The notes under the pieces: generated by a model
Database searches by the model: none
What the model saw: only the letters and a program-made list of their open reading frames with translations
What the model was told of the DNA's origin: nothing
Assembly: GCA_010093605.1 (NCBI GenBank)
Contig: MU004182.1
Span: 1,907,195 to 1,971,194, forward strand
DNA from: Lophium mytilinum
Lineage: Eukaryota > Ascomycota > Dothideomycetes > Mytilinidiales > Mytilinidiaceae
DNA: 64,000 nucleotides
Reading direction: 5' to 3'
Made by a program: the position numbers and the translations under genes
Part shown: piece by piece, positions 25,757 through 36,409 of the stretch
Layout of the letters: every line of letters starts with the position of its first letter
How positions within the stretch are numbered: position 1 is the first letter of the stretch

Positions 25757-28284
25757 ATGCAGCAGTCCAGCACCGCACCCGCCATCTCGGGAGCGAGCAA
25801 CCCGTCGCCAGGGACTCGGAGGGCCAGGGTAGCACTGGCATGTCAGCGCTGCAAAGGGAGGAAGCAAAAAGTGAGATGTACTCCATCGGATCTGAATCAT
25901 CTCTGACACTAGCAGTGTGATGGTCAGCGGCCCACGTGTAAGTCATGCCGCAAGGTGAGCGTGACTTGCATCTATGAGCAAGCTATTCGACCGCGCTATC
26001 CAGGGGGAAAAATGCTGTACTTCACCCACCTCAAACTATGTGACGTCGTTGTTGATTCACGTCTAGCTATATCAATGCCCTCGAAGAGCGAATTGCTTTC
26101 CTTGAGGCTCGGCTGCCCGAGTATGGGAGAGATCACTTAAGCAGTAGTCTCCCGTCGAAGGAAACGCACTTCGACACGGATCGTCGACTCTCTCCAACCA
26201 TGGATGATTCGCCTTCAGAAGAAGACGCATCCCTTGTGGATGGTGTGGCATATCTTTCCTTATGTGCTTCAGGCACTGCCGACGACTCTGCCAACGATCC
26301 ATTCTACTTTGGATCCAGTTCCGGAGCAAGTATAGCACGTATGATACAGTCGTCAATTTTCATTACCAAAAAGCCTCAGGTTGGTGGGACAGCTCCAAAG
26401 CATAATAAAGCAGCTCGAAACGCTTCCATCTCTTCCCTAAGCTCAGCCTTTCCAATTGATTCTGCTCTTGAATTTCCTCCTCCACATGAAGCGGAGCCCC
26501 TCTTTCGTGTGTTCTTCGACCGCTTGCACAGTCGATGGCCAGCTCTAGATAGAGCGCTGTACACGTCTTTCTTCCAGAGACAGTACGAAACAGGAGCGAT
26601 ACCTATTGTGGAGCGGAGTATTATGCACCTTATATATGCAATATCCGCGAGGTATATGCAGCTGACCAAAATGGCCTGCGAAATAGGCCCCGAGGTACGT
26701 TCGCCACCTCCATTACAAGGCAGCTCTTGACTTCAAAAGGTTCACTTCGGCGCAGCAGTGGAGCCTATGGAATACATACTGGACCAGCACAACATCTCAA
26801 CCGTCCAATTCCTAACCCTGCTTGCCGTGTTCGGACAAAGAAGCCCGTATGGCGCTGGCGTCTGGTCCCAAGTTCGATATGCCATAACTCTCTGCATTGA
26901 GTTAGGCCTACACAGAAAGCCAAGTGCGAGTACACCTGTCAAGAACTCACGCGAATTGGAGATCCGCAAACGCACCTTCTGGTCCTGCTACGGTCTCGAC
27001 CGACTTACCAGCTTGCTCTTGGGAAGAACCTTTGCAATAGCAGATAGGGATATCAATGCCGAGGTGAGTGATTGTTCTACCTTTTGTTTTGTCCATGGAG
27101 ACACCTCGCTGACCATCGAAAAAGCTACCAAGTGTTGCACTAGAGTTCTGGGATCTATCAGCGGCGCAAAGCCCTTCAGAAGGCCCGACGACATGGAGCA
27201 ACTTAATGCCATTCAACCACATCATCAGACTTCGTCAAATTCAGTCCAAGATCCACCGAATAGTTTTTCGAGTAGACGTGACTCCAGCTCCAAATGACCG
27301 AGGTCGTCTAGACGCAAAGATGGCAGATATACACGCAGAGCTGGATGAGTGGGTTAAAGCAATACCCTTTCCTCCAAAAAACGCTCAGGAGCCAGCTTGG
27401 ATGTATATGCCTGACAAGACTTACCACGATTCTAGTGAATACTTCACATTGCAATATCACAAGACCGTGCTTTCCTTGTACACCTCTTTGCTTCCAGTAA
27501 TACCTTCGACGGATCCCCGTTTCATCTCTTGTGGCAATTCCTCAGCCCAAATCTGCCTTACGTACAGGCGACTTCATCAACAAAAGATCTTGTCTTTCAC
27601 AGTCATCGCTCTTCACTCCTGTTTCATAGCAGGACTAACATTAATCTACTGTCTGTGGAGAGATCGGTCTTTGTTCTCCTATGATGTTCTTGATGCTACG
27701 CGGGCATGCAGCCAAACGTTGACTCTATTTGGAGAGAAATGGACGGGATCAACGAAATATGGAGATATATTCGAAGCATTATCCGGCAGTGTTCTACGCG
27801 TCGTGATGAATCCCGGCCAACACAACTCAGATGTCCGGCAATCCAAGGTTATACTAGAACCGATTGAGGAGACTTCCCAAGGCCAAGCCAGCGCTACAAA
27901 TCCACCCCAGGCGCCCAATCCTCTCTTTGGTGCAGTCAAAGAAGTTTTCATGGAAGCAGAAGAGGAAGTACCAGGGGGCTGGCAGTAAGGACCCCGTTGC
28001 CCAATATTCGTTACGAGGGCTAATCAAAAATTAGGGGCTGGAAGATGTTCAACGAAATGGTGCAGTCGCCTCCCCCGACCACAGAGTTTCCGCAAGCAAT
28101 CCCATCGAACCATGGTGATTTGTTTTCGACCCTGGGTGAGACGATTACTGAGGGAACTGCCGATTGGGATGGTACCAACGGCCTCTACGACGCCGATAGT
28201 ATGAATGGATTTCTACAAATGGACTCTTCGGCATTCCCCAACGGAAACGGATGGGATCACGGTTTTCTTGGAGTCTACGAGTGA
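25757..28284 (+). CDS. Zn2Cys6 transcription factor (PF04082 type)
   Basis: Six exons: 25,757-25,870, 25,916-26,016, 26,067-26,694, 26,740-27,063, 27,125-27,984 and 28,035-28,284, joined in frame to about 758 residues. The zinc cluster (CQRCKGRKQK then CDGQRPTCKSCRK and a final Cys) is split by intron 1. It is followed by a short linker and a dimerisation-type helix (YINALEERIAFLEARLPEYG). The middle homology region is clear: FWSCYGLDRLTSLLLGRTFA then DRDIN and EL-P across intron 4, the usual signature of fungal trans domain PF04082. The final exon adds an acidic, Gly/Asp-rich tail that could be an activation domain. Introns are 45-61 nt. It ends 81 bp from the convergent imidase-like gene and is the best candidate regulator of the neighbouring catabolic genes. 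Confidence 0.88.
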
Positions 28285-28365
28285 TACACGCTCTAGCGCA
28301 CATGGAAAAGGATGAAATGTGGATCACCTTTTGAATATCTCTTTTCGACGACAATAAGCTACCGC

Positions 28366-29432
28366 TTACGCTAATTTTCCCCTCTTATACGGATACTCTT
28401 TCTTAAACGCCTCAGCGATTTCTGTTCTTGTAGCAACCCAGACTCCCTCCTTTTTACTGATATATTCTACGAATTGCTTTAGCGCGCCGAACCTCCCTGG
28501 CCTGCCAGCTATTCTGCAATGCAATCCCACCGTCATCATCTTGGGCATCCCGTTCTCGCCCTCTTCGTATAGCACATCAAATGCATTCTTGAGATGCGCA
28601 AAGAAGCCATCCGGATCCGCAAATCCAGAGCCTATCACATGGAACTTGAAGTCATTGCAATCATAGCTGTACGGAACCATCAAACACCCTTTTGCCTCCT
28701 CGTCGGATTTGGAGGCTTCAGTCGGAAGATCAATCCAATAAGGCACGTCGTCTGCGTAGGTGTCGGAAGCCCAAACGAGTTCCTCGCCCATTTCCTCGTA
28801 GACTTGGGGAACGAGGGTACGGGAATGGGGCGAGTTACGCCCGTAGTACCATCCGCGAGGAGCGTAGCCTGTGAGGCCTTTCAGGGACTCGATACCCTTC
28901 TTGATGTATTCCTTCTCCTTCTCGATGCTGAAGTCGTGGTACTCGATCCAACGATAGGCACTACAATCAACACATACATCAGCTACCTTATCCTCTGATC
29001 TCTCCAAAGTTTCGAAAACCTTGAATCGACTCACTGCGACGCAACATCATGCCCCATCTCCACACACCTCCTCGCAACCTCCGGCTGCTTCTCCACCGCC
29101 TGAGCCACCGCATATAACGTAAACTTCATCTTATACTCATTGAACATCCTGAACATCCTCCAAAATCCCGCTCGCGAGCCATACTCATACTCACTCTCCA
29201 CATTGAGGTTGCGCTCGTTGATCCTGGGTGGTCCAGCCGGGTTCTCGCGCAGATTCTGCTCCGCCATGCCGTCGCCAGACATCACGGAGCGCTCGCCGCC
29301 TTCCTCATAGTTGATGACGAATGAGACGGCGATTTTGGCTTTGTTGGGCCATTTGGGGTCGAGGCCGGCTTCGCCGTAGCCGCTGAAGTCGCGGGGGTAG
29401 TCGTAGAGAGGGTCGCAGGTGTAGGCTGTCAT
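28366..29432 (-). CDS. PuuE/HpPgdA-type hydrolase, allantoinase or cyclic imidase-like
   Basis: Two exons, 29,432-29,035 and 28,960-28,366, with a 74-nt intron, giving 330 residues (bacterial PuuE is about 310). It belongs to the polysaccharide-deacetylase fold (NodB barrel) and specifically matches the PuuE branch, which opens cyclic amides: YPRDFSGYG at the N-terminus, FVINYEEGGE, ESEYEYGSRAGFWRMFRMF, ASHAYRWIEYHDFS across the splice, GWYYGRNSP, SDTYADDVPYW and MMTVGLHCRIAGRPGR. No signal peptide is visible, so it is probably cytosolic. Family members act as cofactor-free allantoinases or cyclic imidases rather than chitin deacetylases, though database names often say deacetylase. The substrate here is inferred, not shown. 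Neighbouring transporter and amidase genes support a role in breaking down a cyclic nitrogen compound. Confidence 0.82.
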
Positions 29433-30228
29433 GGCGGATTGGATGGATACTTTCTTTAGACAATATTATATATAAACGGCAATGCGAATAGAGAGATTAA
29501 TTGCGAGACCAAGCAGTTGTGCGATAGTGCTTTAGAGGCCTTGAAGCTTGCAGTGAAATAATTTGAGCATGGGTTTCTACAAGCTGCCCCTCTCCACCTA
29601 CCCCTCCGCATAGCTTTATCTCCTTATCGGCTCTGTCATGCCGTTCCTGCATGAACCCTGGAACCTTCGGCGTGATGGTGCTTTAGCGGCATGCACGTCG
29701 TCGGGAGGGCGTCGTTTGAGCCGATGGGCGGCCGGCAGTTCGGCCCTGATGCTGAGAATGGGGCCGAGACCTTTGATACGGAAAACGTCTAACAATTTCG
29801 TTGTGCCAGGAATGAGCCGCTAAGAAAGATTGTATGAAAGTAAGAGTGAGATATTGAAAGGTGAGCAGTGGGAGAACGTTGAGGTCACGTGATCCACCAT
29901 ACTATTTCCTTCACCACTCGGGATGGGCGCCGCCTGATGTGATTTTACAAGCTTAGGGTTTTATTCAAACCACTCTGATTGAAGCAACCGCAGACGAATG
30001 TACAAATGTCTATGAGACAATGTGTATAATACCAATCTCCCTTGTAGGGAGACGAATTCGCATGCAATATAAACACTAGCTCTTTGCGACTCCGTAAATG
30101 CTTACCGGCCTCCAAATGCTCAACTGCTTTTTCTACTCCGCTTGAAACAGTATGCCGAAGAAATCTATTGATGCAAAAGTCTCCCGAAGTCACGATGTTG
30201 CTTCATGCTTTATGCTCTTCTCATCCTT
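29433..30228. promoter_or_regulatory. Intergenic region with GATA-type and CACGTG sites
   Basis: 796 bp upstream of the imidase-like gene and downstream of the transporter gene. A CTTATC hexamer (GATAAG reversed) lies at 29,623-29,628, about 190 bp upstream of the imidase-like start, with TTTATC just before it. A palindrome TCACGTGA is at 29,885-29,892. GATA sites are bound by AreA-type nitrogen regulators in fungi; whether these are used is unknown. No gene is supported in this stretch. Confidence 0.4.
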
Positions 30229-32379
30229 TCACTTGGCCTGCGTGGTCTTTTTATTGATAGCTGCATCGCCAGGACCAATTGGGCTCTCTTCAGCTTTCTC
30301 TGAGTCTTCACCTTCATGATCATTTGGAGCGTTGACCGGTTTAGGCTTCGCTTTCAGATCCGTATTGCCGATTCCCGCACACATCAGGAAGTTGGCACCC
30401 GCGCTGGCGCAGTACATGATGAAAATGTACTTCAGTCCGTTCATATATGCACTCAACACTAGATCCGTCTCGTCTTTCGTTAGATTTAGCTCCTTGAGTC
30501 CGTATGTTGAGGAAGTAAGACTTTCAAGCAGCTCGTGCGACATGAATGGAAGACCAGATAGACGCGTGCGCAAAGTGTTCGAGAGGATCGCGCCGGATAC
30601 TGGAGTTTATAAGTTCGGTTCCCTTTGCAAAATCTCCAATGGAATGGGTACACACCGATCAACCCGAACGCGCCCCCAACGGTTCGAAGAAAGTTTCGGA
30701 GACCGGTCGAGACGGCGCGGTCTTCAGCCCGAGAATTTGCAAGAATTGCGACAAGCGCTGGGTGTCATTAGCAAAGTATGTTTTCACACGATAGGTACTC
30801 ACTTGGCTGTAATGTGAAACCTATGCCACATCCTTCAACGATAAGGACGACGATGATATTCCATAACCTCGTAGATCGAGAGAATGCACATTTCAGCCCA
30901 GTGCCGATCGTCCATACGGTAAATCCGGTGACGACTAGCGGCATGTATCGGCCTTTGCGGGACATGAATTGGCCTGAGAGAATGGAGGTGATGGAGGTAA
31001 GGATGATAAGTGGTAGCATCAGGGCGCCAGACTCGAGTGGAGAGAATGATAATACTGATTGAAAGTAGATACTTGAAGTTGATCAGTGACAGGACGGAGT
31101 CCAGAAGTAAGCTCAACGTACGGTACTGCATCCAATTAGTATACTGAAGAAACTAGCAAACTACAAAAGGACTTACGATAGAAGAAATTGCCGAAAAAAC
31201 AAATCCCGGTAAAGAAATTTTGAAGATAGAGCATGGGACAATGCGGGTAGCGAACCAAGTGTACTTGTCCGAGTCAGAATGCTAAGTTTTTGGCTCCATA
31301 GGAGTCGCTCACCAGGCATTATTGGAATAGGCGCTATTTTCCACTCATAGAGAACGAACGATATCGCGAGGCACAAGCCAACGGTGAGCATGGCAATCAC
31401 GAATGCAGAGTCCCATGCATATGTCGCACCGGCTCCAGAAAGAGGAATCTTGTCAAAGTAAGTACACGAATAGTCGTAATAAATAGGTAAACTGACGAGG
31501 ATCAATAACACGGATGCCAGATTCAACACCACTCCACCGAAATCGATTTTCTTGACTTTTGCAGCATATTGACCGGAGTCGTGCCTGAGCGGAAGAAAGA
31601 ACAAGATTACAAGAGCAGCGGGAATGGCAAGCATTGGAACGATCCAGAAGACCCATCTCCAAGTCGTTTTCTCGACGAGTGCGCCGCCGACAAAAGGACC
31701 AGTCCCATTCGCAAGAGCTATGATGGCTCCAAGTATACCTGCATATGCATTTTAGCTGTGGAAATCCGGAAACTGAACGATTTAGCTCACCTTGAAACTT
31801 CCCTCGGTTCTCCAGAGTAGTGATATCACTGACGATGATCATCGCAACACTATTCACCCCTCCAGCTCCGATACCAGCAATTGCTCGGAATGCGAACAAC
31901 GCCTCTTTGCTCTTTGCGAATCCACATAGCAGATCGCCAATTCCTAATAATGCTAAACATAGTAGCAAGCAGTTCTTGCGGCCAAATATATCACTCAAGC
32001 GTCCGTTAATGAGCTGAAATGCAGTCGAGGAGATCAGAAATGACCCGCCAATCCATGATGTCGCAGTTCCGGTGTTCAAATCCGCAGATATGGCTGGTAT
32101 GGAAGTTGAGACGCTGGTCTGATCAATGAAAGACACGAAAAGGGCGATTGAAAGTGTCGGAAATGCTACGAGAAGCCGTCTGCTGGACAGGACATTGGTT
32201 TGGTTGCCGATGCTGTGCACGCTGTGTCCATCGACTTCGGATTCGGCATCAGAGGAGACGGTGGCTTGGCTCGATTCCTTCTCTTCATGAGAGGTTCCAT
32301 CGCCAATAGCTTTTTCTAGGTCAAGTTTCTCGTCGTCTTGAACCGGTTGTGAGATGGTATCAGCATCTCGTGATGCCAT
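30229..32379 (-). CDS. MFS transporter, DHA2-like (14 helices), with a 4-nt micro-exon
   Basis: Eight exons on the minus strand: 32,379-31,791, 31,738-31,497, 31,448-31,313, 31,263-31,177, 31,125-31,122, 31,071-30,803, 30,757-30,656 and 30,599-30,229, total 1,800 nt, 599 residues. After an acidic N-terminus come the classic major facilitator motifs: SFIDQTSVSTSIPAISADL in the first helix, GRLSDIFGRKN (motif A), then WRWVFWIVPM and SILSGQFMSRKGRYMP. The drug:H+ antiporter-2 group, usually with 14 helices, is the best fit by length and motif order. The plasma membrane is the likely site. Exon 5 is only TACC and is needed to read FFYLPIYFQ, a conserved stretch. Intron 2 (48 nt) has no stop and keeps frame, so retention would be in frame. 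The start at 32,379 is the first ATG in the frame. It is divergent from the amidase across 747 bp; substrate unknown. Confidence 0.85.
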
Positions 32380-33126
32380 GAAGTCTTGATAGGTAATCTG
32401 AAAGGACAGGTTTTGGCAAAGAAAAGCGACGAAACTTGTAGTTTGGTTCAACTGCAGGCAAAGACAATGGAGAATCTCATAAGAAGAAGTTGATGCTTCG
32501 GATCTGGATCCTTGCTGACGCGAAAACTTCCTTGCCTACAGTTATTCCCGACTCTCCCGCATCTTCCCCACACGTCACCCGGTTCCTAGAGCCAGAGATG
32601 GCCATACGCTTGCTAGGAGGTACAAACCGGCGCCAAATGATTGACGTTGTCGGCGCCATGAGCCATCGGGAGCTTTCAGCCGACGCCTCGCACCAACGCG
32701 GGCTCGACGGCACGATAAGTTCGGTATTGCTAGTAAACACCGTCGACACAGGACTGAGGCCAATTTGAAGCGGGCCAGCTGCCGACTATCTGTCTTTCAG
32801 ATACAGTACTTGACTCCGACAGATCGGTGTTGTGTCGAAGATGTCCTGGGCAGGGGAAGGTTTCGGAAGACCCGACGGTAGCCCTAGCACCCTGCTATCG
32901 ATTACGAGTCATAGAGCCAATGGCACACCATAGTGGGGTGGTGGGGTGGTGAAGCTTCGAGCTACCTACACCAAATAATTCCATACTTCATTCTCTTCTC
33001 TCATTTCTTGAACATATGTTCCACGAGTAATCACAGTTTCTACATCCATCGTTCAAACGGGCAATACTCCAGCACTCACAGATAAATTGCTTCCTCAATA
33101 GTCGTTCTAGCACTTAGATTGCTATC
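32380..33126. promoter_or_regulatory. Bidirectional promoter between transporter and amidase
   Basis: 747 bp between divergent start codons. An exact 8-mer CGGCGCCA occurs twice in direct orientation, at 32,628-32,635 and 32,651-32,658, about two helical turns apart; the core GGCGCC is itself palindromic. A GATAAG site is at 32,714-32,719. These are candidate operator sites for a cluster regulator and for nitrogen control, seen only as sequence. Confidence 0.4.
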
Positions 33127-34617
33127 ATGGCCCCTACCATCGAGCCCTACAGCTTGACAGCTACAGAAGCAGTCGCTGAAATCAAGTCTGGTCGCTTGAC
33201 CGTGGAGAAATATGCTCAATCACTTCTATCTCGCTTCGAAAGTAGAGATTCTACAGTCCATGCTTGGGCATACTTGAACCCTGAACTGGTTCTTCAAGAA
33301 GCAAGGAAGCTTGACGCAATACCGCCAGCGGAACGCGGCCCCCTTCATGGTGTAGCTATTGGCGTGAAAGACGTCATACTCACGAAAGGTGCGAGACGGG
33401 CGCGATCCTAAGGTATTAGACATCCTACTAACTGCGATCTTAGATATGCCAACGCAGTACAACTCACCCATCTATAAAGACGACCACCCCCAGCTGGATG
33501 CAGGCTCGGTCATAGTCCTGCGGAAGAATGGAGCTCTCATATATGGTAAGTTCCCCATTGTATCTCTAGTATGCCAATTATCAACGCCGTAATCTCAACT
33601 AGGAAAAACCCACACCACCGAATTCGCTGCTACATCCGTCGGACCCGCCGCACGTAATCCCCACGATACAACCCGCACCCCCGGTGGCTCTTCCTCAGGA
33701 TCTGGTGCCGCTGTGGGAGACTTGCAGGTGCCGATCGGATTGGGCACGCAGACGATCGGGAGCACGATCCGCCCAGGTTCATTCAATGGCATCTATGCCT
33801 TGAAGCCAACGTGGAACAGCATATCACGAGAAGGCCAGAAGCTGTACTCGCTGATCTTCGATACGCTGGGGCTGTACTCCCGCAGTGTGGAGGATCTCCA
33901 ACTGCTCATCGACGTATTCCAGCTGCAGGACGATGAACCTGGCGAGCACTTTTCCGTGAAAGGGGCCAAATTCGCGGTCTTGAAGTTGAAAACTCCGAAC
34001 TGGCCTGAAGCTGGGCAAGGCACGAAAGACGCTTTGGATCTAGGCGTGAAGTTACTCAAGGACCAAGGCGCTGAAGTCGAGGAACTGGTATTGCCGGACG
34101 AGTTCGATGACCTGACGGAATGGCACCGGCAGGTTCTTAGCGGAGATGGTCGGATCGCGTTCTTGCCTGATTACTACTACGCGAAGGAGAAACTTCACGA
34201 GTCTTTGATAGATCACGTGGAAAATAGTGAACGGTATTCGAGAAAAGACCAGCTCAAGGCTTTCGATGGGCTCTCGGCGCTGCGGCCAAAAATGGATGCA
34301 ATCCTGGAGAAGTATGCGGCGATAATTGCACCCAGTGCACTGGATGAGGCGCCGGTGGGGAACAATACTGGAAATGCAACGTTCTGTGGCATATGGACCG
34401 TCAGTATACCGTTGCCTTCTTTAGGGAACCCCAACTAATCGTTTTCCAGGCTTTGCACCAACCTGTCGTCAACATACCCGGCTTCAAGGGTGCGAATGGA
34501 ATGCCCATCGGCTTATCAGTGGTAGCTCCGAGGTACCGAGATCAACACCTGTTGAGGGTGTGCAAGGAAATTGGAAAGATCTTTGAAGCGGAAGGTGGTT
34601 GGAAGAGAAGCTTGTAG
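33127..34617 (+). CDS. Amidase-signature family hydrolase
   Basis: Four exons, 33,127-33,388, 33,444-33,545, 33,603-34,399 and 34,450-34,617, total 442 residues. Introns are 55, 57 and 50 nt; the first has a perfect CTACTAAC branch site. The amidase-signature Ser-cisSer-Lys triad is complete: Lys81 in GVKD, cis-Ser155 in GGSSSGSGAAV, nucleophile Ser175 in GTQTIGSTIRP. The usual Asp of the GTDTGGS motif is Gln here. The C-terminal exon ends with the family-typical HQPVVNIPGF...GMPIGLSVVAPRYRD. No signal peptide is seen. The enzyme should cleave a linear amide to acid and ammonia; next to an imidase-like gene, a half-amide is a plausible substrate (inference). The stop is 84 bp from the convergent SDR stop. 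Confidence 0.88.
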
Positions 34618-34701
34618 TTTGGTATTTTCAATAATACTAGCCTTGCAGATTTATCGAAAGGCTAGACCCAAAATATACTGTCACCAATGCGGGAGTTCAC
34701 T

Positions 34702-35654
34702 TCAATTGATCACATAACCACCATCCACGACCATCGCCGCGCCTTGGACGAAACTCGCTTTCGTGCTGCAGAGGAATATCGCACAGTCTGCAATCTCTTG
34801 GGGTAGGCCCATCCGCTTCATGGGTGCAATGTCAATTGACGGCTTCAGCCTCTCCCGTAACTCTTCAGTGATCGTGGTCATGGGTGTGTCGATAATACCG
34901 GGGCAAATGCAGTTGATTCGGATGCCATCTTTGGAGTAGTCTATTGCGTCTGCTCTCGTCAACGCGATGACGGCAGCTTTGCTTGCAGAATAGGCCGCTA
35001 CATTAAACGTACATCAGTACGGGATCTTACTTGCTCAGATTAAAGTAAACGAACCGCATTCCGGTCGCCCCACGATGCCTAGCTGGCTCGCTATGTTGAC
35101 AATGCTGCCTCTTTGGGCTGGTCTAGCTGGATCATGGCTCGGAAGTGGCTCTTGCTTCAACATTGCCTTCAATTCGGCACGTGATGAGAGCCAGCATCCA
35201 CGGTAGTTGACGGCGTTGATCTTGTCGAAGGCGTCGAGGGAAGTTTCAGTTGAAGACATGTTGTTGCCCATGATGCCAGCGCTATTAACGCAGTAATCCA
35301 GTCTTCCGAATTGCTCAATCGCCTTTTCAACGAGCTCTTCGGCGAAGGCTTCGGACGAGATGTCTCCGTCAACAGCCAGAATCGTAAGACCTGGTCGACG
35401 GTATCGCTCCTCTAGAGAGTCTTGAGTCTTTGCGAGCGTTTCGTGGTTGATATCGGTGATAACGAGGCGTTGGCAGCCGGCCTCGAGGAATGCTCTGGCC
35501 ACCGCAGCTCCAATTCCTATTCAAGAATTATGATCCCACTATACCATCATGGAGGTATCAAATTCGTACCCGTTCCAGCGGCTCCTGTGACGAGAGCAAC
35601 CCCTTTTTCAAAGGGAGCATCGTAGGGAATTGGATGGGATGGAAATAGGGACAT
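34702..35654 (-). CDS. Short-chain dehydrogenase/reductase
   Basis: Three exons, 35,654-35,570, 35,516-35,055 and 34,997-34,702, total 280 residues, the usual classical-SDR length. The cofactor motif TGAAGTGIG is formed across the first splice. NSAGIMG, the catalytic Ser region SIVNIASQLG, and Tyr/Lys in YSASK (created across the second splice) are all present, followed by NCICPGIIDTPM and the C-terminal GAAMVVDGGYV. Asp in ITDIN after strand 2 suggests NAD(H) preference. The second intron has an uncommon GTTCGT donor, but phase and conserved residues support it. It probably oxidises or reduces an alcohol or ketone in the same pathway as its neighbours. A GATAAG site lies at 35,793-35,798, upstream of the start. 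Confidence 0.87.
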
Positions 35655-36409
35655 CTTTGGTTAAGTAGAAATGGCTAGAATTTCTTCAACCGAAGTTGAA
35701 AGAATCATACACTTATGGTATGAACAGATAATCAATACCGAAGGAATAAACGGAAATAAGAACTACATCAATGATCGAAATGAAGTGACAATGATAAGAG
35801 AGTGATGGAGTGGGGGAAGGTGGAGGAGTTTGGAAAGGCGGTCTCAAAGGTACGGCGCGTGATTGAAACTTCGCTGCTACCTAGTGGTCAAGTCGTCCAG
35901 AATCTATTTTTATATCTCCTCGACCACGTTACTCATCAAACAAACTTTGTTACCATCCTCTTCGTCATCGGGACTGATACAAATCACAAGCAAAGCACCA
36001 CAAGATATCGTCGCAAGGCCAGCAGAATGCGGCATGCCGAGGCAGGACACGATTATCCCAGCCTCAATGTGGCTGCCCTTGGCCAGGGGGCTGAGTTCTA
36101 CGTGGCGTGCTCCTCCAGGCATCATCGCAGGGCACAACACAGCAACATCCAGATAGACGATATTAAAACAGAGGAAGCCCGTTTCTGGACTGACTCTTAT
36201 CAAGGCTGTGCTGAGTCGGCTACAAGCACGGTACCACGAGTTGTTGTTTTCGAATTATACCACTTTTGCAGCTTGCTTTGGTGGCTGAGATCTGCGCCCG
36301 TTCACCGGACGCGCCCAGGTGCTGTGCATAAAGTCATCGCCAGCTGCCGTTGGTAGGCTTCATTTTCAACATCAAATTTCCTATCACTGCTCAAATATTT
36401 TTGGAAGAG
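35655..36409. other. Divergent intergenic region (SDR / ankyrin gene)
   Basis: 755 bp with overlapping short ORFs on both strands that have no recognisable similarity. It carries GATAAG at 35,793-35,798. Nothing else is supported. Confidence 0.5.

Noticed and set aside
28366-29432. Chitin deacetylase identity
   Set aside because: The fold is shared, but the conserved blocks match the PuuE/cyclic imidase branch and there is no signal peptide, unlike fungal chitin deacetylases.
29945-30193. 82-residue minus-strand ORF just downstream of the transporter
   Set aside because: No recognisable motif. Composition and position suggest a 3' untranslated or intergenic frame.
32380-32451. Longer N-terminus for the MFS transporter
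   Set aside because: The upstream frame has no ATG. The first ATG is at 32,379.
35802-36356. 184-residue plus-strand ORF before the ankyrin gene
   Set aside because: No domain, low-complexity and overlapped by other chance frames in the promoter region. The ankyrin gene starts cleanly at 36,410.
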